Assembly: GCA_011033025.1 (NCBI GenBank)
Contig: WFMF01000571.1
Coordinates: 36,702 to 100,701 of the forward strand
Direction: 5' to 3'
DNA length: 64,000 bases
Source: Beroe forskalii
Taxonomy: Eukaryota > Ctenophora > Nuda > Beroida > Beroidae
Both the position numbers and the translations under genes were made by a program. The notes below the pieces were generated by a model. The model was given only the letters and a program-made list of their open reading frames with translations, searched no databases and was not told the origin of the DNA. The stretch's first letter is position 1; each line of letters opens with the position of its first letter. Of this stretch, positions 1 through 12,897 are shown piece by piece.

Positions 1-155
1 ATCTGATGCACTTTGCCTGATCTACAGCGACCACTAACAACTACATGATTCCAAATCATATTAAAGTACGCTTGATTAACGCAGGAGAACAAAACGTCTC
101 TCTCAGTCGCCGCACAACAACACACCACCTCGTAGAAATTACAGAATGATGCAGG

Positions 156-209
156 CAGTCATTATCACGGCTTGAAATGGGGAATTGGTGGCACACAACC
201 GCCTATTCC
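156..209 (+). repeat. TGACGTCA-MITE end, degenerate
   Basis: AGTCATTATCAC ... GTGGCACACAACCGCCTATTCC follows the order of the family's terminal repeat. Confidence 0.5.
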
Positions 210-655
210 ATGATCCTTCCCACAAAGCCTGTATTGCTCGTGTGTGAGCAGGACAAAGCCATGTCTGAGACTGGGGATTGGGCTTCTAGGTCAAGGAAGC
301 GGTGACTAGAAAATTGGAATATATATGCCGTATATTATAAAATGTACGGCACGGTTAAAATTGAAAAAGGCTTCTGGATTCCTTCAAAATAATACATATA
401 TTGCAACGATATAAAGAAACAAAAGAAACTTTTATAACTTTCCATCTTGCCTCGGTTCACGATCCGAAATATAAAGTTCGGAATCATATGACTTGGTCGC
501 AAGTCAGCTCCACTATTCTGCCGTCAACATTTTATAGCATTGATTTATTTCATGATATTTGCTGTCCATTAAATGGTCGTAAGTTGTAGGTCCATTATCA
601 AAATGTAATACGTTGACCGACAATACAGCGAGAGAGCTATCTATATATCCGAGCA

Positions 656-715
656 AGAAAAAAGGCAGTGAAACGTCATCAATTCGCCATTCTAAACCAT
701 AATAATGACGTCATT
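656..715 (-). repeat. TGACGTCA-MITE end
   Basis: AAAGGCAGTGAAACGTCATC, then a CCATTCTAAACC spacer and AATAATGACGTCATT. Opposite orientation to the copy at 156. Confidence 0.7.
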
Positions 716-1290
716 GACACCCATCAATTCCTTGTGCGAGACGTACAGCAATGCACTGTGGTGCACTATTTCGCAATTCATGCCGATATAAGTGTATGTG
801 ATAGGTACAAAAGATAATAAACTTTAATGGTTCGTGAATTTATAGGCAAGCATTCTGGAGAAAGTTCATATTATCTTCAGGACAGTGCTTATCGCTTATC
901 AGCACTAATGGAAATATTTGTGTTATTTGAAATGAGTATCTAAAATTTTCATCATTTTTCTAAAAATTAAAGCAAAAATTGTACTGTTTGTCATATTTGT
1001 TAGACTTTACGAGGCCATTTCGGATTTTGACAGGGGTCTTAAAAACATGGCTGGGAAGTGGAAATGCGCTTTTAGTGTTAATCAGCTGGAAGGAAATTAT
1101 AATAGAGATTACTGCACTTTAGTTCCAGATGAGGACGTCACTATCTCATATATACTCTTGTACCGGAAGTCATACAGCACTACATACATACATCATACAG
1201 GGATCAGAACATCAGTATCATTAGGTATATTACCTATTTACCTAACCTACGTCAGCAAGCGCGATATAGTACCACATACAGGGAGAGATG

Positions 1291-1348
1291 AAATGGGCAA
1301 ATCAACGTCACCGATATTCACCATTCTAACTCATGATAATGACGTCAC
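1291..1348 (-). repeat. TGACGTCA-MITE end
   Basis: AAATGGGCAAATCAACGTCA, CACCATTC and TCATGATAATGACGTCA in the family order. Confidence 0.7.
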
Positions 1349-1907
1349 GCTACCCTGCCTGTTCCGTGTGCGGACCCAGGTAATACAGATATATAAATAT
1401 ATTATATATTGTTGTGTGGCTTAAGAGGGCGGGGTTTGGAAACTACTACTAGTTATATTACAACAAACTAGAGTGGTATATATCGGAAATGGAAGCAGAG
1501 TGCACATTGTGGTGTATTACAGTACATAAATATATCATATTATTATTATTATATGCCTATTAACGATGAACGATAATATACACGATAAAGTTCTAATGTA
1601 AGAATATGTATGGGGGAAGGGAAGGTGAAGGCGATTGTTAAATGTTCTTTTGACGTCATTTCTTCGTGACGTCACAGTTGAGAAACAAAGCGAACAAATC
1701 GTATTGCGACATTGAGCTGAATGTGGGCCAGGCTCATGATTCTACATTCATCCAATAAATAGTAAAGCATGAAGGATGGAACAAAAGAAGCGATTCAGTT
1801 GTGATAAACAAACCAACGCTTATTGTCACAAAACGCAACAGCAAGCTTTTAATAAAAAGGTCGTGACAGTGTCAACATGGGTAAAGTTATAACAGATTTT
1901 AAGACAA

Positions 1908-2209
1908 ATACCTGGTGAGCCCATAGTGTCGTAGCATTTAGCAAATACCTAAAAAGCCCATGGTGTCGTAGCGTTAAGCAAATACCTAGTGACCCCATGG
2001 TGTCGTAACGTTTAGAAAATACCTAGAGAGCCCATGGTGTCGTAGCATTTAGAAAATACCTAGTGAGCCCATGGTGTCGTAGCGTTTAGCAAATACCTAG
2101 TGAGCCCATTCACCATTGTGTCGTAGCGTTTAGCAAATACCTAGAGAGCCCATAGTGTCGTAACATTTAGCAAATACCTAGTGAGCCCATGGTGTCGTAG
2201 CGTTTAGCC
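1908..2209. repeat. 37-bp minisatellite, 8 units, starting inside a coding exon
   Basis: Eight units of about 37 bp recognisable by GTGTCGTA at 1926, 1963, 2000, 2037, 2074, 2116, 2154 and 2192. The sixth carries a small insertion. On the minus strand the first unit codes for the end of the membrane protein's tail; the others follow its stop codon. Confidence 0.85.
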
Positions 2210-2306
2210 GTTTGACTGTCAATGCTCTCCAGCTCACTTTCTCCTCCCTTCCTTTTCTTCATGCAGATGTAGATTGGGGGTACCATTACCAGGAATAATA
2301 ATACAC
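2167..2306 (-). CDS. Terminal exon: transmembrane segment and short cytoplasmic tail (exon 12)
   Basis: Starts in phase 1 and continues the membrane helix (GVLLFLVMVPPIYIC), then a stop-transfer MKKRKGGESELESIDSQTAK and RYDTMGSL. If not spliced, it stops at 2167 with GIC after GSL. The last 42 nt before the stop belong to the first unit of a 37-bp minisatellite, each unit of which also carries a CTAG|GTATTT donor-like site, so the true 3' end is uncertain. Confidence 0.6.
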
Positions 2307-2534
2307 CTGAGCAATAGGTATTATATCATTTAACTGTAGGCATTTAATCCGCTGATATCATGATACTAATAATTAATCCCTCGACAGATTAATTTGATTA
2401 AATGTTAGATACAGAGTTCTGCAATCTGCATTATGTCTTCAAATAAAAATTTGCGCCAGGTTATGAATGATGAAGATATATCTGTCTGTATAACTGCAGT
2501 TGACTGAATTTGATAACGCTGATGTAGAAAATAC

Positions 2535-2616
2535 CTGCAATAATAGCAGCTGATATGACGAACCAAGAACTTTGCCAGAAGTTTTGCTTTGCTGGTTCCT
2601 CTTCAGATAGAGCATT
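2535..2616 (-). CDS. Coding exon with first half of a transmembrane segment (exon 11)
   Basis: 82 nt, phase 0 to 1, acceptor AATTTCAG and donor GTATTT. It encodes NALSEEEPAKQNFWQSSWFV and ISAAIIA: an acidic juxtamembrane piece and then a hydrophobic helix that continues in the next exon. Confidence 0.65.
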
Positions 2617-2777
2617 CTGAAATTTTATAGTTAGAATTTGTGTACTTACTTCTAATTACAATATGAAGCTAGCAATATGAAGCTAGAGTACTTCTGTTAA
2701 AACATTACTATTATCTGAATCATATTATCAAATTCATTCCTTAATATTAATTTAAAAAATCTAACATCTGATGAAAC

Positions 2778-2876
2778 TTTCAGGAGAGGTGACAGTGACA
2801 GAGCTGAAATGATTTCTGGCATGGGCATTTCAACAGATTTGTCCAGTGAAAATTCAACCTCTTGACCTCCATTAAC
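2778..2876 (-). CDS. Coding exon before a membrane anchor (exon 10)
   Basis: 99 nt, phase 0 to 0. It encodes VNGGQEVEFSLDKSVEMPMP then EIISALSLSPLLK. Acceptor TCCTCTCAG; the donor GTTTCA is weak. Followed in phase by the exon at 2616-2535. Whether it belongs to the same gene as the exons at 10-27 kb is not shown. Confidence 0.5.
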
Positions 2877-3063
2877 CTGAGAGGAAAAATCATTGTGGAA
2901 GGATTTGTGGTAATGCTATTACATACATTCCATGAATTGTGTATACTGTACTGTGAACATGAATACATGATCCTAAGCTATTAACAATATAGTAGTTCCT
3001 AAATAATAGGATTGTAAACATATCATGATATATATAATAAAACATCACTAATTAAAGACAGGT

Positions 3064-3612
3064 ATAAATAAATAAATAAATAAATACAAAACATTTATTC
3101 CACGCTTAGACATTGTTAAATACTACTGCTTGAGAAATATTCTAGCCATTCAAGCGTGACCATTTAAGATTCTTTAATATAAGGTCCATAATATAACAAG
3201 ATCAAGATATCCGTTCTAATATAATTCATTGATGAGATCTAATAATTACATTCTCTAGTAATAAATAACTTAGCTATTATGGAAAAATGTACATCTTAAG
3301 TATTTTAAAAATCAGTCATTGTACAACAATTCATTCAATTCCTTCAAATGCCAGTTCAAAGTAGTGTGTTTTGTTGCTTTTAAATTGTCCTATATCAGAT
3401 AAGCTCCTGAGATTGTAGGGAAGAATGTTCCATAGTCTAGGTGCTGCATAGGTGAAGGAACCTTCTGTGTTGGCTAGATTAGGTCTTTGGGGACTTTAGA
3501 ATGTAGAAGTCATCATCCAATCGCATGCTTACTCTCTTGGGGTTCCCTCAGAGCTATCAGTGACTTTAGATATTTGGGTGCAAGATTATTCAAACATTTA
3601 TATCTCAGGAAG
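3064..3612 (-). pseudogene. 3' end of a non-LTR retrotransposon, inactivated
   Basis: Minus-strand reading with frameshifts and stops gives the typical C-terminal reverse-transcriptase motif of CR1/L2/Jockey-type elements: SFTYAAPRLWNILPYNLRSL, then a short stretch ending near a stop. It is followed by about 240 bp of 3'UTR and a (TATTT/TTTA)n tail at 3066-3090. A truncated, dead copy. Confidence 0.7.
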
Positions 3613-4410
3613 AGGATTTAATTTCAAATGAATATGGTGCTCTGGACACTGCTATTCTGCTCACAGGACTCTACTATCACAGGATTCTGCCAATTCGGGA
3701 AGTATTAATCAATGTAAATGACAGGGCACAAGGTGACGCTTTGAAGCGTTACTTCGCACCCATGTGACAAGATGATATTGGCAGAAGTGCAAGGTGGGAA
3801 ATGAGCCGCGCGCGCAATTAAAGGACTTATTGTCAGCAAAATAATTGAGGGGATTCCAATCTGGGACTCCATGCAATCAAGCTGTTGTGAACAGTCCCAT
3901 CCGTCACGACACTACTCTCGACTTCGCAGAGCGGAGATGTTGTGCTCGACCATGCAGAACTCAAGTAATCCATAATGGCATCAGCGGTCGGGAAATATGA
4001 TCATAGAGTGAAATGCGTGACAGTACTACAGTAATGCCAAATGAATCCATCTTTCATTAAAAGGGTGGGAATTTAGGCGCCCCCTCAATTCGCCAGTTCC
4101 TCGGAATCACAGAAATGGGTTATTTGGAAGTAGCTTTATTTGATAATTGTGGCTGGCTTTGAAGGGAAACAAATTCTGATGGATTCTCTACAAAAGAAGA
4201 AGAGATCGGCAACCTACGACAGTAGTTAGCAAGAGACGCAAAGAGCTGCCAGAGATCGTAAGGAATAAGAAACTTAGTGAAGGGAATGATACATTCCACA
4301 TATTAACTTGTAGCAGTGAGATATTTGACGCGTACGAAACACAGATGAGCGCTGTCACGTGACCTACTAAAATACTATTAGTAAGCTGCGAACTAGCGAT
4401 ACACACTTTA

Positions 4411-4471
4411 GATTGACATCATTATCAGGGTTTCGAACGGCTAATTGATTACGTCACACCACTAATTTTCC
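4411..4471 (+). repeat. TGACGTCA-MITE end, degenerate
   Basis: GATTGACATCATTATCAGGG followed by TTGATTACGTCACACC. Confidence 0.55.
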
Positions 4472-4551
4472 ACTCGTGAAATGTAAAATACTATTAGTAG
4501 CTTTACCACATTATCATGTAGTGGGTGGTAGGGGTGGTAATATGCTCTCAG

Positions 4552-4632
4552 AAAAATAGGCGGTCGTAATGACGTTATTAACACTGCGTGCGCAGCCAAA
4601 TATTGTGGAAAATGACCGCCTATTATGCCTGT
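4552..4632. repeat. Rearranged TGACGTCA-MITE fragment
   Basis: AAAATAGGCGGTCGTAATGACGTT and, 40 bp on, AATGACCGCCTATT in opposite orientation: the inner parts of two terminal repeats brought together. Confidence 0.5.
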
Positions 4633-4738
4633 GCGTGGGGTATAGTGGGTGGTAGCGGTGGTAATACATGTCACCAGATGTGTGAGGCTATAACACACTA
4701 CTGTCAATGTGGGTGGGCGGGAGAGTGGGTGAGTGGGG

Positions 4739-4798
4739 AGATTGACGTCATTATCAGGGTGCAGAATGGGGCGTTGATGAAGTCATAGCGTCTATTTG
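4739..4798 (+). repeat. TGACGTCA-MITE end
   Basis: GATTGACGTCATTATCAGGG, GGGGCGTTGATGAAGTCAT and TCTATTTG. Confidence 0.65.
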
Positions 4799-5854
4799 TA
4801 GTTGATTTTTGGACTACAGAAGGCATCCAGTGGGCAGTAGGAGTTCAAAGAAGCATATAACCATGTCTGAAATGATTTAAACGAGTCAAATTAAATCATA
4901 TTTCAAGGAATTAGCTGGAATCACATGACATGAGCTGGAATATCATCAACTCCCTAATAGGAATCAAAGCAATAATTTAGCAATCATGATGACGTTTTTA
5001 TCAGCATGGGTCGAATACTCGTATAAACGGAAGCGTGAAAGTGTTACAGCTCCAAAGTCAGGGCTATGTCTCAAAAGATGGTCGAATTATTCGATGCTTC
5101 AATAGTAAAGAAAGAAAAGAAAGGGTAAGAATTATAGAACGGTTGTATCGCTTTTATACTAAATTTGTCACGAAACAGTCGCTTTCGTCAACTGTGACGT
5201 AGAAATAGACTGAATAGTACAGATAAAATCACCACTGCACTGGATGAGAGAATGCCAGGGAAGCATGGGAATATCTCCTCCAATTGATTAGAGAAAACAA
5301 AAGGTTGAGATTAACCCGAGCAATAAGCAGATTGGTCACGTGACAGACAAACGATATGACGCAGGAGAACAGAGAATGAATTTCTGATTAATAGCACCTG
5401 CACATCAGCTTGCAGTTTTGGAATAAATACGCAGGTAATAGACTGGTTAGGAAGAGTCAATTTACAAACGTGCTGACACTAGATTGCATTGACCTTAGTT
5501 CATGCTGGGATCAATTCGCTCAGACACCCGTCGGCCGTCCGCAAAGAACATGAACATTGAAGACGTTTAACTTTTTCTAGCGCCTCGATTAATTATTCGC
5601 AGCAATTAATTATTGTCAAGTAGTTTACAGTTTAAAACTCTGAGAGCATCTAGTTCAACAAATCATCGTTAAATTTACTGAAAAACCCTGACAAAACAAC
5701 CTGACAAAACAACAGGGCAAGCCTGACAAGAGCAATCAGTCACTGGATTGATAACTCACTTACGACGTTATAATTACTACAGACGAGGCAACAGAGGAGC
5801 AATCCTCCACAATGGGGTGTGTAGGTGGTCGCTTAGCAACCATGGAAAGGAGAA

Positions 5855-6035
5855 GATGACGTCATTATCATGACTAATAATGGTGTTTTAATTACGTCAT
5901 AGCGCGTTTTTGTAACGCGCGGCGCAGTGACTGTAGCGCGATGGTACTAAGACTCAAGAGTGAGGCACACGCGCGTGAGAATAGGCGGTTTGAGGTCATC
6001 AACACACCACTTTAAGCTATGATAATGACGTCATC
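5855..6035. mobile_element. Full-length TGACGTCA-MITE, 181 bp
   Basis: Left end GATGACGTCATTATCATG and right end GATAATGACGTCATC are inverted. The inner halves TAATTACGTCATAGCGCG and CGCGTGAGAATAGGCGG face each other, with CGCG-rich sequence between. Terminal inverted repeats are about 60 bp. No coding capacity. Confidence 0.75.
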
Positions 6036-6167
6036 AAAGCTGCGAATCTATCTGGAGCGCGTATAAGAGGTTGATGGGTGCATACAATATATCATGGTGC
6101 GATGATATCAAACCATTGTCAAGCTCTGGTGGGGACTATCAAGGGAGAAAGATGATATTTTGGTCAA

Positions 6168-6227
6168 GATGACGTCATTATCATAGCTTAAAATGGTGTG
6201 TTGATGACGTTGAAATGTCTATGTTTT
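6168..6227 (+). repeat. TGACGTCA-MITE end
   Basis: Near-consensus GATGACGTCATTATCATAGC then TGGTGTGTTGATGACGTTGA. No partner end nearby. Confidence 0.75.
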
Positions 6228-8217
6228 ACAGGTGGGTATTATAGATTGTAATAACACACACGTCACATAGACACGTCGCGTGAAGGACTGGGGACAGGGA
6301 GGGGTGTTTGTTCGTGTGTTCGTGAATGACTACATGAGGGTGAATTGAGAAAAACGGTGAAATTTAAGCGTTGAAATTAAGATTGGAACGTTGAGATTAA
6401 AAGGACAGATCTGAAAACGATGAATTTGCAATATGGATGAAAATGAACTCTTGAAATGTGCACGTGCGCCGCTAAAACTCTATTGTCAAAGCACGATTAA
6501 TCATCAGAACCAAATACAGAGTTCAGCAGAGGAAGCACATAAGCCTCCCCCAGACACATTGCACAGAGTGCACCACGACACATAAAACCCGGGGGAGCTG
6601 AGAGAACACTGACATATATCAGGAGATTAAAAGTTTGCAAATTATAAAATGTCAGGAGGTATATATGGTTTAATTCCAGGGTAGCGCTGACTCAGTGACT
6701 CATTTACTTATTGCCCGGATGCAGTGTGGAATGGTAGGCGGTTTAACGTTTTTAATTCTCCAAGGTGAGGTAAGATAATATTGCAGCTACCAATCACCTA
6801 TACTGCGTGAAGTAAGATAATAATGTAACTATCAAACAGCTAAGCGTTTTGTACGACATCAGGACAAATGCTTGCAATGCACTGATTAATCACAATCAGT
6901 CCTTTAAAATCTGATCGTCATTTAAGTCTACTTCGATATCACGCATTAATAACATAGAAAACATCCCCATTTTAGGTAAAACTCGGTAGCTTCTTAAATG
7001 GTTACAACATATGATCAAACTAGGAACACCGGCTTAAATGTAAAAGGTTCATGTATATTTCCCAAGAAATTCGATGGAAATGATTCAATAGACTAGGCGT
7101 AGATGAATAAAAGTCAAGGAAGGATTCAATGAAAAAAATAAATGGTACAAGAGAATAGATTCTCCGTCCAAGATTCAATACGAGCAAAGGGGGTAAAATC
7201 TACAGAGTAGGGCTGAAATAATAAATTGCATAACAGAATAAATTTTCCACCCAGAGAAAAATTAGGACAAGGGCGGAGGCTTTTCAGACCGCAGACGTCT
7301 GTTTGGAACTATCGATTCCACAGAACTACTAACAAGCAATATTCGGCAAACTCAGTAGACAACAGGAATAGGTATGTTTTCATACTCTTGGCACTTTAAA
7401 TCCAGTATTCACAGGTATAGAACGTAATAGAAAGACCGATCCAATTAATCTAGAAAGATCGAATATTACCGAAACTATAGGGCGTCTAACTCTCTAATAC
7501 CACATTCGATGTGAAGACTGAGGAAAGTCTAAGCTCAAACGGGTCCAACATAATATTATCACATAAACGATATTGAGAGATGCCATGCTATCACCGGCTA
7601 AGACACAGTTTTATGCTCTCTTTGAGAAATAGGCAAAGGAAAAAGGCGCCATTTTTAGTGTTTAGAATGGTGTGACAAAGGCCTTACACCGCCTATTCTA
7701 GTTCAAAAAACAAGTAAAAGGTCCATGATAACATATCAACCATCTTTTAAATGAACGAAGGCAATTTCCAAATGAAAAACTGAGCGCGGACATTTTATAG
7801 GGTTTTATACTAAACATACCTTATACGAGAGAGACTGAACATAATATGCAACCTTTCACTCATTTTCAGTAAAAACTGTGTGCTGTCGTTCAAACTGTGT
7901 TCTACCGACATCCAGTCATCGGAACTAAGATTTGTCAAGACGCAAACTGTCTCAAGACAAGACATTCAAGAATATGAACTTGAAACTATCTTGAAGGATT
8001 ACAACTATGGTGGTAAAACTACCAAACGATTCACACTGAAAATTACAACTGTTCTCAAAATAGGACCGGGTGACACACTGGAAGTGGCTACTATATCGCA
8101 ACAAATCGTACACACTAAAACCGTCCTAAACTGTCGCTTCTACAACTACGAATTATGCAGAACACTTCGACAGTGTGACAATTATTCCCTGTACACTGCA
8201 CGTCAAGCGATAGCTTG

Positions 8218-8262
8218 CCTGACATCATCAACTCACCATGTTAAGGCGTGATAATGACGTCA
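8218..8262 (-). repeat. TGACGTCA-MITE end
   Basis: TCATCAACTCACCATGTTAA then GGCGTGATAATGACGTCATT. Confidence 0.7.
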
Positions 8263-9621
8263 TTCTCAATGCCTAGCGTTATAAATCGCAGGGAATATAT
8301 ATTATGCTATAGGAGAAGCATATGGAGCCTGGTAAGTTGGTATATAATTATTGTACAACCTGTCAGTTGATACAAAATGAAAGTGCCACTGCAGCTGCCA
8401 TCCAAGAAAGTGGATTTCTTCCCGGAGGAAGAGAGAAGGGAAGTAAAAGAAAAGAAGTACTGTAGGAAAAATAGGAAGTGAGACGCGAATAAAGGCGAAA
8501 ATTATCGGAGAATAAAAATCCCACAGTTGATTTCAACGACGGTCATATAAAAGATATAATAATAAGACTCTGACAGATTTGATCGTTATTAAGCTTGATG
8601 GCCGGTTGGCTGGTTGTTGGCAGACAAAGGTCAGCGTCAGTCATCAGAGAACAAATATAACGTTTACCTATAATGTATACCAGTCTTAATCTACGCCAGT
8701 GTAGTTTAGAATTAAATAGAATGCAGAATTATTGGTTATCAGAGCAAACAGCAAACTAAAACAGGTAACAGCAAGCAGAATAGTTCTCAAATGTGAAGAC
8801 TGATCGCAGACAAAATATAAACGCAGTAGCAGATATCGTCCAGGATGCTAGAAGGTTCTCTGCAGAATCACAAAATCATTAAATCTATAATGCTATCGAG
8901 AACTTAAGTCCTTGATATTATAAGACCCACAAGAAAATAGTTTGCAGTTTAACGTTTATGGGCCTATCATTCAGCCGTAGAAAGTAGCATGAAAAACTAG
9001 GTCGCTGATTATTTGCAATTGGAAGAATATGTTTAATAATCATTAGATACAATTAACATTATACCAAGTCATGGCATTCACTAGGATATGAATTATGAGT
9101 GGGCAGTGAGACTTGAGAGTGCTTGTTGTCGGTTGAACGGGGGAGGGGGATTATGTAAAAGGAACTGCATCACGTAAATGACGGGGTTTGGAGGGTTAAA
9201 CGATAATTTTTATTGCATATAAAACGTTGGATATATAAATCATCAATGAAATTATATTAGCTGAACTAATCATTAAATTCATCATACACGATCCTTCAAA
9301 TATTGAAGTGGAGGGAAGGGCAGCATAGCAGTAAACCATTCCATGGATTCTTATTATTTTGGATTAGATTTAATACCTTCAATATATGTAGGGAGTTGAA
9401 TTGATTTCCATGTTGTTCCGTCTTCAGAGCTTAATATGATGTTGAGGCGGTCTGTATTTTAATGTTCGCATTAAAATATTAGTCTTACTAAGGAGCTGAT
9501 GTGTTCGAGTGTAAAGTGTGTAATAATTCACTGCATAATCCGGCTTATAAATAATACAAAGTGCGCTCTTATTTCGTGGCTGTAGTAAAGTCAGTGTAGT
9601 TTCACTGTAATTCTGTGTGAT

Positions 9622-9655
9622 GTCAGAGTGGTGTCAGAGTAGTGTCAGCGCGGTA
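9622..9655 (+). repeat. Short GTGTCAGAGT tandem
   Basis: Three imperfect copies of GTGTCAGAGT within 40 bp. Confidence 0.5.
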
Positions 9656-10380
9656 TCAGGGTTCAGTGTTGCCATTGAGATATGTGAACTTTAATGGTGT
9701 CAATGTGGATTAATTTCATACAATAATGCAAACATCCGCGTAAATTTTCCTTTGCATTTCCGAACAAATGACTGGAATCAACCAAAGAAGAACAGTACGA
9801 AACCAGTAAAATAGTCATTACGCTCGACCATGCACTAAACTTTGAACCCCTGAACGGTAAAATTCATAATTATGTTCCTGGGAAAGGAAGACAATTCCTT
9901 GCCGTTCCTTCCCCCTGGAAAGGCGCGAGAGGATTGCATTTAAGCTAATAATTCGTGGGCGCTGGGTATATATTGTTTCTCTAAATTTAATTCCCCTACG
10001 CTCAAATTAAAATTTTAGTTGAATCTGAGCATTTGATAACTACTTTAGTACTCGAATCATGACAATATAGGCAGTGTTAGAATAATATGAGGATTATTAA
10101 TCAAAGTCTGCTAGTCACAGAAATCTGGATCCTGGACAACTGATTTTTAATCCACATTAAATCTCTTCCCACGGTCCCATTATAAACTCTTCGCTCTCTT
10201 CATTTCTCTTCTCAATTTTGAATATGACCCTCGCTATCACTCACCAAGAAAACCGCTTACCATCATTTTAGAATTTGATTGAATTTAAAAATCATATTCA
10301 AGAGACTTGAATGTGATGTTTTCTAGAGATTTCTATGCAATTACCAAAACTTTCCTTTAAATTTCTAACCCTCTACTCAC

Positions 10381-10507
10381 ATTTAGACTTTGTGAAGTAT
10401 CTCTTAGCGTCTGACAGAGTTCGTCTCATGTTGGGTTCCGGGGGTCGGGTCACACAACTCTTACTGCGCCGGGTTACGCTGCTCCGCTTTACCGCCGAGG
10501 GGGTGAT
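10381..10507 (-). CDS. Coding exon of an unidentified gene (exon 9), basic Ser/Arg-rich
   Basis: 127 nt, phase 0 to 1, acceptor TAACCCCAG and donor GTGAGT. It encodes ITPSAVKRSSVTRRSKSCVT and RPPEPNMRRTLSDAKRYFTK. RRTLS and KRSS are typical basophilic kinase sites. Distinctly GC-richer than the flanks. Confidence 0.62.
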
Positions 10508-10698
10508 CTGGGGTTAGAGTTAAATTATTAAATTAACAGTTAACTTGGTGAATAGTTGCATTGAACTTGAGGATGGAGTTAAGAATTTCTATCACGCGAT
10601 ACATACTCGATACTCGAGTAGCTATTTACTATCTGGTTGAGCTCCCTTAAATTGGAAATATACCAGAAATAACTCCTAAATCTGTGATCTGTACCGAC

Positions 10699-10806
10699 CT
10701 GAGTTTGTCCGTTAGAGAAGAAGGCCTCTACTCTGTGGATGAGGTCTAGTCTGCGTTTAGTGAAGACTTCCTGAGTCACGTCTAGCAACGGTTCTCCATC
10801 ATCTTG
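10699..10806 (-). CDS. Coding exon of an unidentified gene (exon 8)
   Basis: 108 nt, phase 0 to 0, acceptor CCCACCAG; the donor GTCGGT is weak. It encodes DDGEPLLDVTQEVFTKRRLD and LIHRVEAFFSNGQTQ. In phase with the exon at 10507-10381. Confidence 0.6.
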
Positions 10807-11983
10807 CTGGTGGGAGAGAGTGGGAGGGTTAGGGTTTTACTTCTTTATTATTTCACACTTGTTAATCCGTGACCAATTACTTTACTTCCATTCAATTCTT
10901 AGTCTTTTTCAATGTAACTGTCCCATTAAATCTACTTTAGCACATGAAGGTTAGCACTTGTTAATTATTTTCACATAATATTGTGATAATGTCAGTGGCC
11001 TTTCATAAATGGGTTTTATAGATTAAATAGCTTATCTCTTGACAAAAAAAAACTATTGGCAAGGCGGTATTAAATGAGGATAGTAAGTTATTGGTAAGGC
11101 GGTGACTTGTACAAAAGATTCAGACTAATAAAAATATTACTGATCACAAATATTACGGAGATCAAATAACTGACCAGTATTCACGAAACAGACACAGGAC
11201 GCGAAGTGGAAAATGAATTCATTAATGAGTGAAGATCGAACTGACGACAAGGTTTTAAAGATCTGTGACGTCATCAAACTGGAGCTCAGTATTTCGAAAT
11301 TTCACCCCTCCCCGGAATTAAACCCCTCCCTCATAGTCAGCTTCAGGGTTAGAGGATTAGAGGAATCTAAAATATAGGTGTCGCAAGAATTGCAATGATT
11401 GGAGTCCGAAATGCTGCTAGAAAGCGCTAAATGACCTCTCCAAAAGATGATTAAGCAACTATGAGCATTATTTTCTATTCGTGCACCTCAACTACTTTAG
11501 GCTGAAATAATGCGTGTCGTGACATCGCAAAGTTTGCATTTGAGTTACCGCCGTTCAAAACGACAACCAGTACAAATTATTTCAAATGGATCTTTAAACC
11601 CCTCACCTGTTGCAGTTAAATAAAAGCTAGTCGGTTTAAGAACTCTGCTTCGAATAAACTAAATTAGATAAACAAATAAATTACTGAATAGCACAGAGAT
11701 TTTGCGGAATTGATGACAAGAAACACAAACCTAACAAACGAAACATATTGTAGACTTAAGTAACTGTCGACATAAACATTTCAATCATTTGAATACCCGG
11801 TGAAAAACTATTTATTTATAGTTAGATTCTAAAAATAGACCTAACGATTTTCTGTAGCCTACTTAGTACTTTTATTGCCGCTTTGGGACAAATTCCTGGC
11901 TGAACAGTGAATAATGCCTTAAAACGACAACACCTACAATCTACATACTGTAAAAGACCTTTCTGACCATAGATAGATAAATA

Positions 11984-12010
11984 GCATAGATAGATAGATA
12001 GATAAATAGA
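11984..12010. repeat. TAGA microsatellite
   Basis: About six TAGA/TAAA units. Confidence 0.7.
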
Positions 12011-12897
12011 TGCTTTGACCAAATTAACGAAACATCGTTGACTATAACCAAATATAGATCATAAACACATAAATGGGTCTTAGATGGTTGCAAAAAGAAA
12101 ATCAAAGCAGTATAAGTACCTATAATCTATAGATGTAAACAGGGCGAGAATTCGACAGATTCTCACCGAAAATACTCCATTTATAATACCGAATCTTGAT
12201 TTTTACTCAGCCATACAAATCTCGTATATTCGTTTCATGTAAGAGACAGTTGACGCCGAGTTTGAGTCTCAGTCATGATTTTCTCATAATAATATGAAGA
12301 GCAAGAAAACGTAAGATCTATATAGTAGGTTGTCGTCCAAAATCTACTGCGTTCAACAAGAGAAGTTAAGAAGTTTTTCTTAGAGTAGGTTTGAGAAGGT
12401 TGCTTAATCAGTGCCCCTAATTTACTAATCAAGAAATTAGCATGAACATCCAGATTTACATCACAATGTTTATCTTTTGACCACTAAATATTCAGTCTCC
12501 TGACTATAATATTTCATGATATAGCATAATTACGAACCAACTCAAATATAAATCATCTCCGGAAAAATGTAATAAGTTGAAAACAAAAAAATCAGGTAAC
12601 TGGTAAGAATGATGATGAAATCGTCGTTATCGATGACGATAAACACAGAAGATCTGTGGAACTCGTGGAAATGAGGTAAATGGGAAACGGGAAACAGGAA
12701 AGTGAAAAGAAATAGAAGTGAAAACAAGAGAATTACACACTAACACTCAGAGTGTAAAATAATATACAGGCCACCAGTCACCACAAACCAAGACAAACCA
12801 AGAGAATGGGAAGCCTGATAAGAACAGTAGAATCTTATGTCGAGAGAGGGAGGCTGTCTACACTTCAGTCATCTACATCAGGGGTGCTTCCGGGGGA

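Larger units (their letters stand above)
3613..10380. other. No exon found; repeats and unique AT-rich sequence
   Basis: Apart from the MITE copies listed, I see only short open frames with no motif. The longest plus-strand frame, 123 codons at 7880-8251, runs into a MITE and shows no family pattern. It may be intron of the minus-strand gene. Confidence 0.5.

Noticed and set aside
7880..8251. 123-codon plus-strand frame
   Set aside because: No motif, no splice context, ends in a MITE; length can occur by chance.
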